From contig CBDEFX010000001.1 of assembly GCA_965237635.1 (NCBI GenBank), positions 1,302,001 to 1,366,000 on the forward strand: a stretch of DNA of 64,000 nt, in the 5' to 3' direction. How positions within the stretch are numbered: the first letter of the stretch is position 1; each line of letters begins with the position of its first letter. Shown in pieces: positions 1 to 9,047 of the stretch. A program made the position numbers and the translations under genes. This DNA comes from CBDEFX01 sp965237635. Its GTDB lineage: Bacteria > Chloroflexota > Dehalococcoidia > Lucifugimonadales > CAUZJF01. The notes below the pieces were generated by a model, which saw only the letters and a list, made by a program, of their open reading frames with translations, searched no databases and had not been told where the DNA came from.

Positions 1-16
1 TTTTACGAGAGAATCA
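1..16 (+). mobile_element. Terminal end of a MITE copy, cut by window start
   Basis: The first 16 bases (TTTTACGAGAGAATCA) match the terminal inverted repeat of the 163-bp MITE at 7316-7478 and of the dimeric copy at 36012-36303. Only this end lies inside the window, so the target duplication cannot be checked. It shows that the family has at least three loci here. Confidence 0.6.
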
Positions 17-231
17 TGGTTCGACAAGTCCCCCCGATATAGCATCGGGGCGACTCCTGTCGGAGCTCACCACGAACGGAAACTCAAAATCCCGTTCGTC
101 CTGAGCCTGTCGAAGGACTCATCGCGATGGTTCGATACGGCCCTGCGGCCTACTCACCATGAGCGGTATTTGTCCGTTCATCCCGAGTAGTCCCGATGCC
201 CCCATCGGGACGTATCGTGGGACCCTGCTGT
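17..231. repeat. Intergenic palindromic repeats downstream of nuoF
   Basis: This gene-free stretch holds several dispersed repeats. At 32-50 is a CCCCGAT/ATCGGGG hairpin. Around 97-117 is a CCTGAGCCTGTCGAAGG-type repeat, which recurs inverted near 2022-2044. At 181-224 is a nested palindrome with CCCGAT/ATCGGGA at its core, also found at 34127-34170 and 50705-50744. I see no gene here. Confidence 0.6.
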
Positions 232-1992
232 CTATCCTGCCCCCACCTGCAGAGGGATCGGCTCCGGCCTGAAGTCCTCGGCAAACGGCCGGGTGTTCCT
301 TGGAGACAACATCGGTCTCAAGCAGCTGCCGGTGGGACACCGCCGCTCCTCCAAATGGGCGCGAAAATCAGCATCGAAAAACTTCAAGGCCGACCGTATG
401 GGGTTGAAGCCGAGCTGTCCGTGTCCGCAGAGCGAGCCTGCTTGCATGGTCTGGCCCACGCTTTCAATCAGGGCCGTATCCGCCGGTCGACCCTCGAACC
501 GTACGATTCGCTCCACAAAATCCAGCATTTGGGTTGTCCCGAGGCGACACGGGAAGCATTTGCCGCACGACTCGTACTGGCAGAAGGCAACGAGGACGCG
601 GGTTAGGTCAACGGCGCAGGTCTGGTCGTCCGCAACGATGATTCCACCAGACCCCAGAATCGCTCCCGCCTCGGCCATCTCCTCGAAGTCCAGGTTGATT
701 TCAACACCGTCGGCACCCAGTACGCCACCGAGCGGCCCGCCGGTCTGAAGCAGCTTAAGGCTCCTGCCGCCCGGCACGCCTCCGCCGATGTCCTCGATGA
801 TCTGACCAAGAGGTATGCCCATGGGCACCTCATACAGTCCAGGATTGACCACGTGGCCGTTCAGACAGATGATAGCCGTGCCCTTGCTCTTATTGACGCC
901 AATAGAGGAAAACCACTCACTGCCCTTTGCGATTATCTCCGGAGCGTAGGATAGGGTCTTTACGTTGTTGATGTTGCTGGGCTTGCCCCAGACACCGAAC
1001 GCCGCCGGGAACGGGGGCCGGGAGCGTGGCATCGCCCGGCTGCCCTCGATCGACTCCATCAACGCCGTCTCTTCTCCTGCAACGTACGACTCGCCGGTTA
1101 GGGAGACCTCGATGTCAAAATCGAAATCGGAGCCCAGTATCTTCTCGCCAAGCAGCCCAGCCTCATACGCCTGACGGATAGCCTCCTCCGTCCTGTCGAT
1201 AGGCCCGTCGTGGCCGTGCCGTATGAAGACTATACCTTTTGAAGCGCCGGTGGCGTATCCCCCGATCGCCATGCCCTCCAACAGCGTATGAGGGTCGCTC
1301 TCCAGGATGCCCTTATCGTTGTAGGCCCCTGGATCGCCCTCCTCGCAGTTGCACAATATGTACTTAGGCACGACGGAAGAGCCCGCCAGGAAGCCCCACT
1401 TCACGCCAGTTGGAAACGCCGCGCCGCCCCGACCCCTGAGCCCTGAATCTTTGACCTCCTGGAGCACGTCTGCCGGCGTCATCCCGGTCAGCGCCTTGTT
1501 CAAGCCGCCGTAGCCCCCGTTGGCTATGTACTGGTAGATGTCGTTGGGAGCGGTGTGGCCGGCGTTGCGCAGGGCGATCCGCTGCTGCAGCCGGATGCCC
1601 GGCAGCGTGGACAGCTCGGGGACACCATCAACGAGTCTGTCGCCCGAATATGCCAACGCTCTGTCGAGCGGGACCTTGTCATCGACAAGGTAGTCTTTCA
1701 CGAGCCCGCCGACATCGGCAGGTGAGATATTCTTGAAGAAGAGCCTAGATGCTCCAGGCTTGAGGATGTCGACCAGTGGTTCCGCAAAACAGAGACCGAG
1801 GCAACCGACCTCGTCGATCGTGGCCTCGATCTCAAGGTCTGCCAGCCCAGACTTGAGCGCCTCGACCACGTCGAAGGCGCCCGCGGCGTGGCCGCACATG
1901 GCTGTCCCGACCCTAATCCACGGCTTGTCGCCCGCGACAAGGTCACGCCACTGCTCGTCGGCCTTCGACTTCAGCTCACTATATGAGGGCAT
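232..1992 (-). CDS. nuoF: NADH-quinone oxidoreductase subunit F-type flavoprotein with extra N-terminal [2Fe-2S] domain
   Basis: This 586-aa protein is the NADH-binding, FMN- and 4Fe-4S-carrying subunit of a complex I-type or NAD-linked dehydrogenase. Residues ~25-105 form a thioredoxin-like ferredoxin domain with cysteines in AMCGH and CLGLC. The FMN/NADH core follows (SGLRGRGGAAFPTG, CNCEEGDPGAYND, GAGAYICGEE-like GESYVAGEETALMESIEG), then an SLBB region and the 4Fe-4S motif CGKCFPC near 475-490. It is longer than plain NuoF (~430 aa), as in HoxF/HydB/FdhB-type subunits, so the complex could be a NAD-dependent formate dehydrogenase or hydrogenase rather than respiratory complex I. NuoE lies 118 bp upstream on the same strand. 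The catalytic partner is not in the window. Confidence 0.9.
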   Translation of the reverse strand: MPSYSELKSKADEQWRDLVAGDKPWIRVGTAMCGHAAGAFDVVEALKSGLADLEIEATIDEVGCLGLCFAEPLVDILKPGASRLFFKNISPADVGGLVKDYLVDDKVPLDRALAYSGDRLVDGVPELSTLPGIRLQQRIALRNAGHTAPNDIYQYIANGGYGGLNKALTGMTPADVLQEVKDSGLRGRGGAAFPTGVKWGFLAGSSVVPKYILCNCEEGDPGAYNDKGILESDPHTLLEGMAIGGYATGASKGIVFIRHGHDGPIDRTEEAIRQAYEAGLLGEKILGSDFDFDIEVSLTGESYVAGEETALMESIEGSRAMPRSRPPFPAAFGVWGKPSNINNVKTLSYAPEIIAKGSEWFSSIGVNKSKGTAIICLNGHVVNPGLYEVPMGIPLGQIIEDIGGGVPGGRSLKLLQTGGPLGGVLGADGVEINLDFEEMAEAGAILGSGGIIVADDQTCAVDLTRVLVAFCQYESCGKCFPCRLGTTQMLDFVERIVRFEGRPADTALIESVGQTMQAGSLCGHGQLGFNPIRSALKFFDADFRAHLEERRCPTGSCLRPMLSPRNTRPFAEDFRPEPIPLQVGAG

Positions 1993-2110
1993 CTTCTCCT
2001 ACGCCGTATGGTGACCCGCGCCCTTCGACAGGCTCAGGGCGAACGGGGAGGAGTTTTCCGTTCGTGGTGAGGATGTCGAACCACGAGACATTCAGGTAAC
2101 CCTACTTGGA

Positions 2111-2590
2111 TCAGCTGGTGCCGACCAGCTCCTCAACCAGACTCAGCGCCCCGTCCGCCCCCACACGCCCATGAAGGCGATGGTCGACGCTGATTACGGG
2201 CGCCTGCGAGCATGCCCCCAGGCAGGTGTTGTACTTTAGCGTTACCCTGTTGTCCTCGGTCTCGCCCTCGCCCGCTAACCCCAGGCCATCCTGCACCTGT
2301 TTCAGTATCAGGGGCGCACCCAAGAGGTGGCACGTCGGCCCCCAACACACCTCGACAATGTGCTCGGCCGGAGGTGTAAAACGGAAGTTGGTGTAGAACG
2401 ACGCCACGCCCCAGACGCCGTTGACGCTGGCGTCGGTATGGGCGGCTACCTCTTCTATGGCCTCGTCCGGCAGATAGCCCAACTCATCCTGTGCCGCCAG
2501 CAGCGAGGAGAGAACGGTGACTGTGGGCCGGCTCTGAGAAGTCAGCGCCGCCCGAATCCGAATTCTCAATTCCTCAGTTGCCAAGGTCAC
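2111..2590 (-). CDS. nuoE: NADH-quinone oxidoreductase subunit E-type [2Fe-2S] protein
   Basis: The 159-aa thioredoxin-like ferredoxin passes electrons next to NuoF. The four ligand cysteines are visible as CWGPTC (~82-87) and CLGAC (~122-126), with the helical N-terminal segment LSSLLAAQDELGYLPDEAIEEVA typical of NuoE. Start is a GTG. It precedes nuoF in the same direction, so the two are probably co-transcribed. The 118-bp gap between them contains a GACAGGCTCAGGGCGAAC-type dispersed repeat. Confidence 0.9.
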   Translation of the reverse strand: MTLATEELRIRIRAALTSQSRPTVTVLSSLLAAQDELGYLPDEAIEEVAAHTDASVNGVWGVASFYTNFRFTPPAEHIVEVCWGPTCHLLGAPLILKQVQDGLGLAGEGETEDNRVTLKYNTCLGACSQAPVISVDHRLHGRVGADGALSLVEELVGTS

Positions 2591-3369
2591 CAGCGCAGCC
2601 CCGGTCGATTGTAAAAATCATCACAATGATAGCACAAGGGGGTGGCCCCAACAACAGAATCACCGGTCTTGCCGACTGTGCCAACCGCTTAGCCGGCCAA
2701 ATGCTGACCGTGCTTTCTAGGGCACGATCTCCTGGAGAGTCTCCGAGCTGAAGGGTGTCCCCATCCTCGTGCCGGACCCGTGGGCTTCCGACAGGACCAG
2801 CCTGCCGGTAGACTTGTTGTAGCCGACCGCGGTCTCGCTGGTCAGCTCGAGCCCAGGCTGGTTTGCGGTCAAGGTCTGAAGGAACACAACCGCGGTGATC
2901 CCCGACGAAAGGGTCCTCTCCTCGACCGAGTACGTCTCAGTTCCCCCTCCTGGTAGGTCTGTCGCGGCCGCCTGCTGGAGCCACGCCTCGCGGTGGCAGT
3001 CCCAGTCTAGAGTGAGCGCGGGACCGCGGCCGGCAGCCATAACGGTGGCGCCACCCAACCATTGTTCCTCGGTATCCAGGACGTTCCCTTCGGCGTCCAG
3101 CCAGGAGAATATCTGCCGCGCTACGATCTTGGAGTTTTCAACTAGTGCCGACTCTTGACTCAGATCGCGAAGGTGCCAGGTAGCGTCCTCAAAATCAAAG
3201 ACCGTAAGCGTTACCGAAGTCGCGCCCGCGCCAGCAAGGGCGTCTTCCGACGCCATACCTTCGAATCGGACCGGACCTTCAAGAGTCCAACTGTCTCCAA
3301 CGGAGACGCCAAGGGCCGCGGCCGGGATGCAAAGGCCATCCGTGGGTTCTTTGTGGGAGGCTGCCTTAA

Positions 3370-5089
3370 CCCGAATCCACCGAAGGAGGGCGTCGGGTTA
3401 GCGTCCTGAGGCGGCAAGAAGGCGCTCCTGTGCTTCTGGGATAATGGTTTTGTAGCAAAAAACCGACCCCGGAAAAGGAGCACCCAGTAGATGCTGCCAC
3501 GCAACCACCCCGACCGGATCCAAATCACCTTCGACGACCGCCGCTTGGTGGCCAATGCCGGGCTGCTCCTTCCGGCCACCCTGGCGCGGCACCTCGGCCT
3601 GCCCGAACTCGTCCGGCAGCGCCTCGACCTGGGCGATGCCCCGGGGCGGGCGAACACGAGCGACAAGATGATGACGCTGGTGGCGTCTGCGCTGGCTGGG
3701 GGCGACTGCATTGACGACGCCGATGTGTTGCGCACCGGGGGGACGGCCTGCACCCTGGGCGGCACGGTCAAGGCGCCATCCACCCTGGGCACCTTCCTGC
3801 GCAGCTTCCGGTGGGGCCACGTCCGTCAACTCGACCGGGTGAGCCGCGAGTTGCTGGCCCGGGCTTGGCAGGCCGGGGCGGGACCCGGCGACGGGCCCCT
3901 GACCATTGACCTGGACTCCACCATCTGCGAGACCTACGGACTGGCCAAGGAGGGCGCCCGCCACCACGGCTATACCGGCAAGCGGGGCTACCACCCGCTG
4001 CTGGCCATCGCCGCCGGCACCGGAGACGTGCTGATGTCCCGGCTGCGCGAGGGCCGGGCCAACACCGCCCGCGGCGCCGCCCACTTCCTGCGGGAGACGG
4101 TGGGACGGGTGCGCTACGCCGGGGCCAACGGACGACTCACGCTACGGGCCGACAGCGGGTTCTACACTCATGGCGTGGTATCCGTCTGCCGCAAGATGGA
4201 TGTCCGCTTCTCCATCACCATCCGCCAGCACAAAAGCCTGCACAATCTCATCGAGGCGATACCCGAAGATGCCTGGACGCCGATTCCTTACTGGATGGAC
4301 GGTGCCGCCGATGTGGCCGAGACCACCTGCACCCCCTTCCAGGCCGAGGCGGACGCCGCGCCGGTACGGCTCATCGTCCGGCGGGTGAAGCCGACGCCCG
4401 GTTCCCAACTGGCCCTCTTCGCCAAATACAGCTATCATGGCTTCATCACCGACCGAGACGGGGAGTTGCTCGAACTGGAGGCTGACCATCGCCGCCACGC
4501 CGAGATCGAGAATACCATACGCGACCTCAAGTACGGCGTCGGGCTGAACCATCTCCCCTCGGGCCGCTTCGCCGCCAACGGCGCCTGGCTGGCCGTCCAG
4601 ACGATGGCCCACAACCTGGCCCGCTGGACGGCGCGGATCGGTCTGGGAGAGCGGATAGCCACCACCAAAACCCTCCGGCGGCGGTTCTTCTCCCTGGCCG
4701 GACGGCTCACCCGCTCGGCACGCCGGTTGACCCTGCATCTTCCGGATCGCTGGCCTTGGGCTGAGAAGTTCAGCCGCGCCTTGGCCCGGCTGCGAGCCAT
4801 TCCACTCCCGGCCTGACGGCACCGTCGGCGACCGACCCACCCACCGGACAACCGAAGATCCCCGCAGACTCGTGCCAGCCCGGTCCGAGAGAGTTCCCTG
4901 CTGCGTATTCTCTCGCCATCCCGCGCATCGCAGCTCCCGCAGACGGCCATAGGGGCCCCTGTGCGGCGATGAAGACCGTCCGCCGACCTCCCTACCCCAA
5001 ATGGAACCCAGGCTATTTCCCCTGTAGCTCCCTCACCCCCCTTCCGCTTTCCTCACGCCGTCCATCGGTGTCCTTCGGTGGATTCGGGC
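3370..5089 (+). mobile_element. IS1380-family insertion sequence, copy 1
   Basis: The 1720-bp element has 18-bp perfect terminal inverted repeats (CCCGAATCCACCGAAGGA at the left end; its reverse complement followed by C at the right). It is flanked by TTAA at 3366-3369 and 5090-5093, a 4-bp target duplication. It carries one transposase gene and about 270 bp of non-coding DNA before the right end. The host gene rejoins in frame, so this is a clean insertion. The family assignment comes from the transposase. Confidence 0.9.
3491..4816 (+). CDS. IS1380-family DDE transposase (copy 1)
   Basis: The 441-aa transposase contains the expected acidic triad contexts: LTIDLDSTICETYG (~140), LRADSGFY (~219) and HAEIENTIRDLKYG (~340). 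Similar lengths and motifs are found in IS1380/DDE_Tnp_1-type enzymes. The promoter is probably in the ~120 bp between the left end and the ATG, where GATAAT occurs near 3440. Five copies occur in the window; copies 1-4 differ by only a few residues. Copy 1 has HPLLAIAAG and YAGANGR where the other three close copies have HPLPAIAAG and YAGADGR. Long antisense ORFs in every copy are shadows. Confidence 0.92.
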   Translation: MLPRNHPDRIQITFDDRRLVANAGLLLPATLARHLGLPELVRQRLDLGDAPGRANTSDKMMTLVASALAGGDCIDDADVLRTGGTACTLGGTVKAPSTLGTFLRSFRWGHVRQLDRVSRELLARAWQAGAGPGDGPLTIDLDSTICETYGLAKEGARHHGYTGKRGYHPLLAIAAGTGDVLMSRLREGRANTARGAAHFLRETVGRVRYAGANGRLTLRADSGFYTHGVVSVCRKMDVRFSITIRQHKSLHNLIEAIPEDAWTPIPYWMDGAADVAETTCTPFQAEADAAPVRLIVRRVKPTPGSQLALFAKYSYHGFITDRDGELLELEADHRRHAEIENTIRDLKYGVGLNHLPSGRFAANGAWLAVQTMAHNLARWTARIGLGERIATTKTLRRRFFSLAGRLTRSARRLTLHLPDRWPWAEKFSRALARLRAIPLPA

Positions 5090-5527
5090 TTAAACGAGAC
5101 CGAGAAATCGAGCGTGGCCGTCTTTCCGCTCTCCACCACAACGCTCTCCAGACGGACGCTCTTTCCGTCTTTGCCGTGGATGCTTACCTGGAAAGTCCCG
5201 GCGGCAACCCCCTGAAACCCATAATGGCCGTTCTCGTCGGTTTCGGGTGCTATTTCAGGGAAGGCCGCTGTCCCGCTAGCTATGGCCACCCTCACTCCCG
5301 CCACGGGCCCCTCGTCAATATCGGTGACCGTGCCCTCGATTCCGCCGAGCTTGACAGCGACCGTGGGCTCCGGAGTCGGTTCGTCTGCCGGCTGGCTGCA
5401 CGCCGTGGCCGCAAACGCCGCGGCGACGGCGAGGATAAGCCCTACCGCGGCTCCGCTCTTGGTTACCAAGGGTATTCCATTTCGTTGGGTCGGATATCGG
5501 CGCAGAGGCGTCGGAGGACCAGCCCAG

Positions 5528-7507
5528 CTACTCGATCGTGATGACAATGGATGTGCGACTTATTCGGTCCCTCACCTCGCCGGTGACCAGCAGAGCCCTT
5601 AGCGGCTGCACGAAGGGCTCCGCCCTGTCTTGATACTCATTCCGCTGGGCAGGGTCGAGTGCCTCTACCAATGCGTTGGCGATTCCTCGGAGGTTCGCAA
5701 ACAGCAGGAAGGAGCTACCAGCCTCCAGATATTCAGCTACCAGGCGAGAGTGCTCGGGCTCCTCTAATAGGGAGCTGCCCTGGCCTTTGGAGGTCGACGC
5801 CGCAAGTTCTAAGGTATCCGCAGTTGTCGCCACAATAAGATGGTCGCCGAGAATCAGATACCCCGGCTCATTAGGCTGCGGCACCCGCCATCTCCCGAAG
5901 GTCGAACACCGTCCCGACTCCGCCTCCGAAGGCGACCTCCTCTCCCTTCAAACCAAGCTCACTCTCAAGTAGTGATGTGATGCCGGCTGTCACGCTCACG
6001 ACCTTGTCGCGCTTCTCGCCGTCGAACTGAATCAGGGCCACGGCGGCCACGGCCTCGGAGAGGGGGTCGGTGGTCGTTTTTCGGAAGTCGGTGGGCAGCA
6101 GCCCCAGTGAGACCTCGCCGTTCATCCAGGCCAACACGTCCTACTCGAGGTCCACTCCGTACGCGTCGTCCAACATTTTCAGCAACTCATCGAGCAGGTC
6201 GCTGAGGGTAGCTTCCGGGCCCGACGCCAGGCCCAATGCAGAGGAGAGACCGAAGACATCTAGACCCAGATCGCCTAGCCGCTGCTCTTTCAACTGCTCT
6301 CTAGCCGGGCCGAGGTCGGGCTCAAAGGCCAGCGAAGCGAAGGCCAGCGTGTCCGCCGGCAGCAGCTGAGCAGCCGCCAGGGAGTTCGTAGTGATCGGCT
6401 CCTCCACGGCTTGGCCCGTCGTGGCGACGTACACCTCGATGTCGAGCCCTCGGTCGATGAACGCGCTCGTAACTGCGGCCCACTCTGGGATAAACTCCTC
6501 GATCTGCCGGCGGGCCTCCGCCGTTATGGCCGCTCCTGCGAACTGGCGGGCATCCCTCCAGATGCCTTCGCCGTCCACGTATGCCATGAAGAAGCGCGGG
6601 TCCGGGAGGGCATCCCGAGCCTTCTTGAACCTAGAGCTGGAGAAGAGGGAGCCGTTGGTGTCATCGTCCAGGATGCGATCGATGGTGTCCTCGAGCAAGC
6701 CCATGTCCGAGGCCAGCACCAGGTAGTCCTCGGTAACGGCGTATTGCTGGTTGTCCTCGGTCTCACTATGGACCGTCTGCCCCCTGTACGTCTCAGTCGT
6801 AAAGGCGAGCCCCAGGTCTCGTGTCTGGTAATCTATCCACTCCCGCAGGACTGACAGCGACCGCTCGGGGTCAGTGGTGCCGGCGATGGCTATCAGCAAC
6901 GGCGTGCCGCCGGCAGACCCGGCGACAACCGATCCAACAACGTCGACAAAGCCGACGGCGATCTCCGGCCCGAGCCACGGGAGTACGTCTTCTTCGGGGT
7001 GGATGCCGGCCTCCGTCTCGGCATCGTCGAAAAGCTTGTCGATCTTAGGTTGAAACTGCGAGTGCTCTCGGAAGCGGCCTAGAATGCTCCTGAACTTCTT
7101 GAGCTGGCTATCTCCTGGCCGACGATTTAGGGACAGGTAGACCTGCGTGTCGGATGGCATGAACCTGGCGGTCTGCTCTGAAGGGTGAGCATCCCCGCCG
7201 ATGACCAGCAATGCTGCCGCGGCCGCCCCACCCGCTGCAAGGACGGCGACGACGATGATAACGACGGCCAGAACGGGGGCCACGCCCCGCTCCGAAACGA
7301 TCAGGCGGTGAAGGTTGATTCCCTCGTAAAAACCCGTTTTGAGGAAGTTCCAGAGATTTAGCACATCTGAGCGATACCGTATGTTGGGGTAGTATACGGA
7401 ACAGAGACTGTATATTGTACCCAGACGTGGGTACGTTTGTTCTAATTCGACCTACACAGACTTTTTGCGAGAGAATCAAGGTTGAAAGCGCGCTCGGTTC
7501 TAGCCAT
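5528..7507 (-). pseudogene. DUF3352-family membrane-anchored protein, broken by MITE, nonsense codon and frameshift
   Basis: The gene originally began at ATG 7507 (MARTERAF...). Codon 9 is split by the MITE at 7316-7478; removing it and one AGGT restores NLHRLIVSERGVAPVLA and a single TM helix. A large extracytoplasmic DUF3352-like region follows (ARFMPSDTQVYLSLN...). An in-frame TAG at 6141-6143 interrupts DLE-DVLAWMNGEVSLGLLP, and a one-base shift near 5884 separates LREMAG from VPQPNEPGYLILGDHLIV. The pieces are 7364-6141, 6137-5871 and 5884-5528. The first piece still has a start inside the MITE (7364). Either this is a decaying gene or the two small lesions are sequence errors. Confidence 0.75.
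7316..7478 (-). mobile_element. 163-bp MITE, single copy, in the DUF3352 gene
   Basis: The termini are imperfect inverted repeats of 17 bp (TGATTCCCTCGTAAAAA and TTTTTGCGAGAGAATCA), with AGGT duplicated at 7312-7315 and 7479-7482. Internally it has a GTACCCA/TGGGTAC palindrome. It has no transposase, so mobilisation must come from elsewhere. On the minus strand it encodes an ATG followed by 16 codons (LNLWNFLKTGFYEGI...) that run in frame into the interrupted gene. Confidence 0.85.
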
Positions 7508-7721
7508 CGCCTATGTCACTTAAAGCCATTGTGAGCCGAAGTAGCCCTGACGAAGCCGAATGTACTTGCTCTGCTGTCGCAATGTCAATCTGTGGGTGGA
7601 GGGCCTTAGATCGCGGCTGGTCCGGCTGCTGCGAAGGGGGCCCAGCCACCCCAGACCCTTCACTCCGTTCAGGGAGACAATAGACAAACGTCATTCTTTT
7701 CAGTCATCGGGGTTATGGGCA

Positions 7722-9047
7722 TCAGGCCTGCACGTCCTCCATTGTCATGCGGGCGACGCGCCTGCCCATTCGCACGCTGTAGTTTGTGCCCCGGTCCTCC
7801 GGGTAGACCTGCGTCGTGTTGGCAAGGTAGACGCCCTCGAACGGCGTACGGTGATCAGGGAGACGCGACGAGTAGTTGGTGCCGATGATCGGCTGCGCCG
7901 CGTCCACCCGGTGGTGGTAGCTCGTCTCTATCCACGACTCGTCGAAGTCAGGGTTGATCTTGCGCAGATGAGGCAAGTACTCCTTCAGAAGCTCCTGCTG
8001 GTCGAGCTTGTATAAGCGATGGCTGGAGCTGAGGTAGTTGGACAGGTAGACGATGTGCTTTCCGCCGTAGTGCTCGGGAGGAATAAGGTTGGTCTGCTCG
8101 ATAACACCGACGAACGGGACCGAGCGATCGGCAACGTTGAGCCAGTAGACGTGCGACAGCGGCCGGTCGAGGACCAGTATTACAAGCACGGCCGCCATGT
8201 AGTTGACGCCGGTAAGCTTGGACATGTAATCGTCAAGCAGTGCAGGCACCAGTTTGGGAAAGATGTACGATGGAGTGGTGGCGATAACCGCGTCGAAGCC
8301 CTCGACCGATGGCTCTCGGCCCTCCAGCTCCACCTCCATGCCGGTCGCGCGTCCGTCCTCCACCACTATCCGACGAACCGATGCGGACGTGTGTACCTCA
8401 TTACCATGCTCGGTTATCTTTTGGGCTAGAACGTCGAAGATCTCACCGAAGCTGCCGATCGGATACCCCAGCACCTCCTTCGCGAGCCCCTTGCCCCGGG
8501 AGGCAAACCGGGTGTGTATCTTGCCCCACACCCAGGCCATGCCCACCTGCGTGTAGAAGTCCTCGCCAAACTTGCCCCTGAGCATCGGCCCCCAGAATGT
8601 ATCGTAGACACTATCGCCCGCCTTCTTGCGCAGCCACTCGGCGGCCGTGACCCCTTCCAGCGACCTCCAGTCCTTTCTGCGACGCAGGTGCAGCGTCACC
8701 AGGCCGAGACGGAGGCGGTCGATGAAGCTGAGCGGGGTGAACCTCAGGAGGTCTAGAGGGGTCACGAAGTTGTATATCTTCCCGTCGTAGAGCGTGCCTA
8801 CCTTGGAGTCGATCCAACGCATCTGGTGGCCGAGACCTATCCGGTCTACCAGGTCGAGGATATCGGTGTCGCTGGTAAACAGGTGGTGGTAGCCTCGCTC
8901 CAGGCGTTCGCCGCCGACGTCGAAGGTCGACGCCTGGCCTCCCAGGACCGGCGCCCGCTCATAGACAGCCGCCTGGTGCCCGTGCTCTCCCAGCTCGTAG
9001 GCCGCCGCGAGGCCTACGGCCCCGGCCCCGATTATCCCGACCCTCAT
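7722..9047 (-). CDS. NAD(P)/FAD-dependent oxidoreductase (protoporphyrinogen oxidase/desaturase-like)
   Basis: The 441-aa flavoprotein starts with a Rossmann dinucleotide fold (MRVGIIGAGAVGLAAAYEL, GXGXXG) and an FAD-binding segment (YERAPVLGGQASTF). The C-terminal FAD motif is LANTTQVYPEDRGTNYSVRMGRRVA. Overall it fits the amine-oxidase/protoporphyrinogen-oxidase-like superfamily; the substrate is unknown. Its ATG overlaps the stop of the upstream flippase-like gene (ATGA, 9044-9047), so the two are translationally coupled, and a role in lipid or polyprenol-glycan modification is a reasonable inference. It should be soluble. Confidence 0.85.
   Translation of the reverse strand: MRVGIIGAGAVGLAAAYELGEHGHQAAVYERAPVLGGQASTFDVGGERLERGYHHLFTSDTDILDLVDRIGLGHQMRWIDSKVGTLYDGKIYNFVTPLDLLRFTPLSFIDRLRLGLVTLHLRRRKDWRSLEGVTAAEWLRKKAGDSVYDTFWGPMLRGKFGEDFYTQVGMAWVWGKIHTRFASRGKGLAKEVLGYPIGSFGEIFDVLAQKITEHGNEVHTSASVRRIVVEDGRATGMEVELEGREPSVEGFDAVIATTPSYIFPKLVPALLDDYMSKLTGVNYMAAVLVILVLDRPLSHVYWLNVADRSVPFVGVIEQTNLIPPEHYGGKHIVYLSNYLSSSHRLYKLDQQELLKEYLPHLRKINPDFDESWIETSYHHRVDAAQPIIGTNYSSRLPDHRTPFEGVYLANTTQVYPEDRGTNYSVRMGRRVARMTMEDVQA

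Larger units (their letters stand above)
2717..5469 (-). pseudogene. Lipoprotein with carboxypeptidase-regulatory-like domain, split by IS1380 copy 1
   Basis: The 5' part (5469-5090, TTG start) encodes a signal peptide with lipobox (FAATACS), a linker and a CarboxypepD_reg-like beta domain (GIEGTVTDIDEGPVAGVRVAI... YGFQGVAAGTFQVSI). The 3' part (3369-2717) encodes about 216 residues of an unrecognised beta-rich domain. Both halves read on the minus strand. Removing IS bases 3370-5089 and one TTAA copy joins ...DFSVSF-K-AASHKEPTD... in frame, so one gene of about 340 codons was interrupted. The 3' half alone retains an internal ATG at 3256. The intact protein was presumably exported and anchored to the membrane; its function is unknown. 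Confidence 0.8.

Noticed and set aside
4142..4840. Long 228-232-aa antisense ORFs inside every IS1380 copy
   Set aside because: They are conserved only because the transposase on the other strand is; they are Pro/Gly/Arg-rich, match no family and lack start signals.
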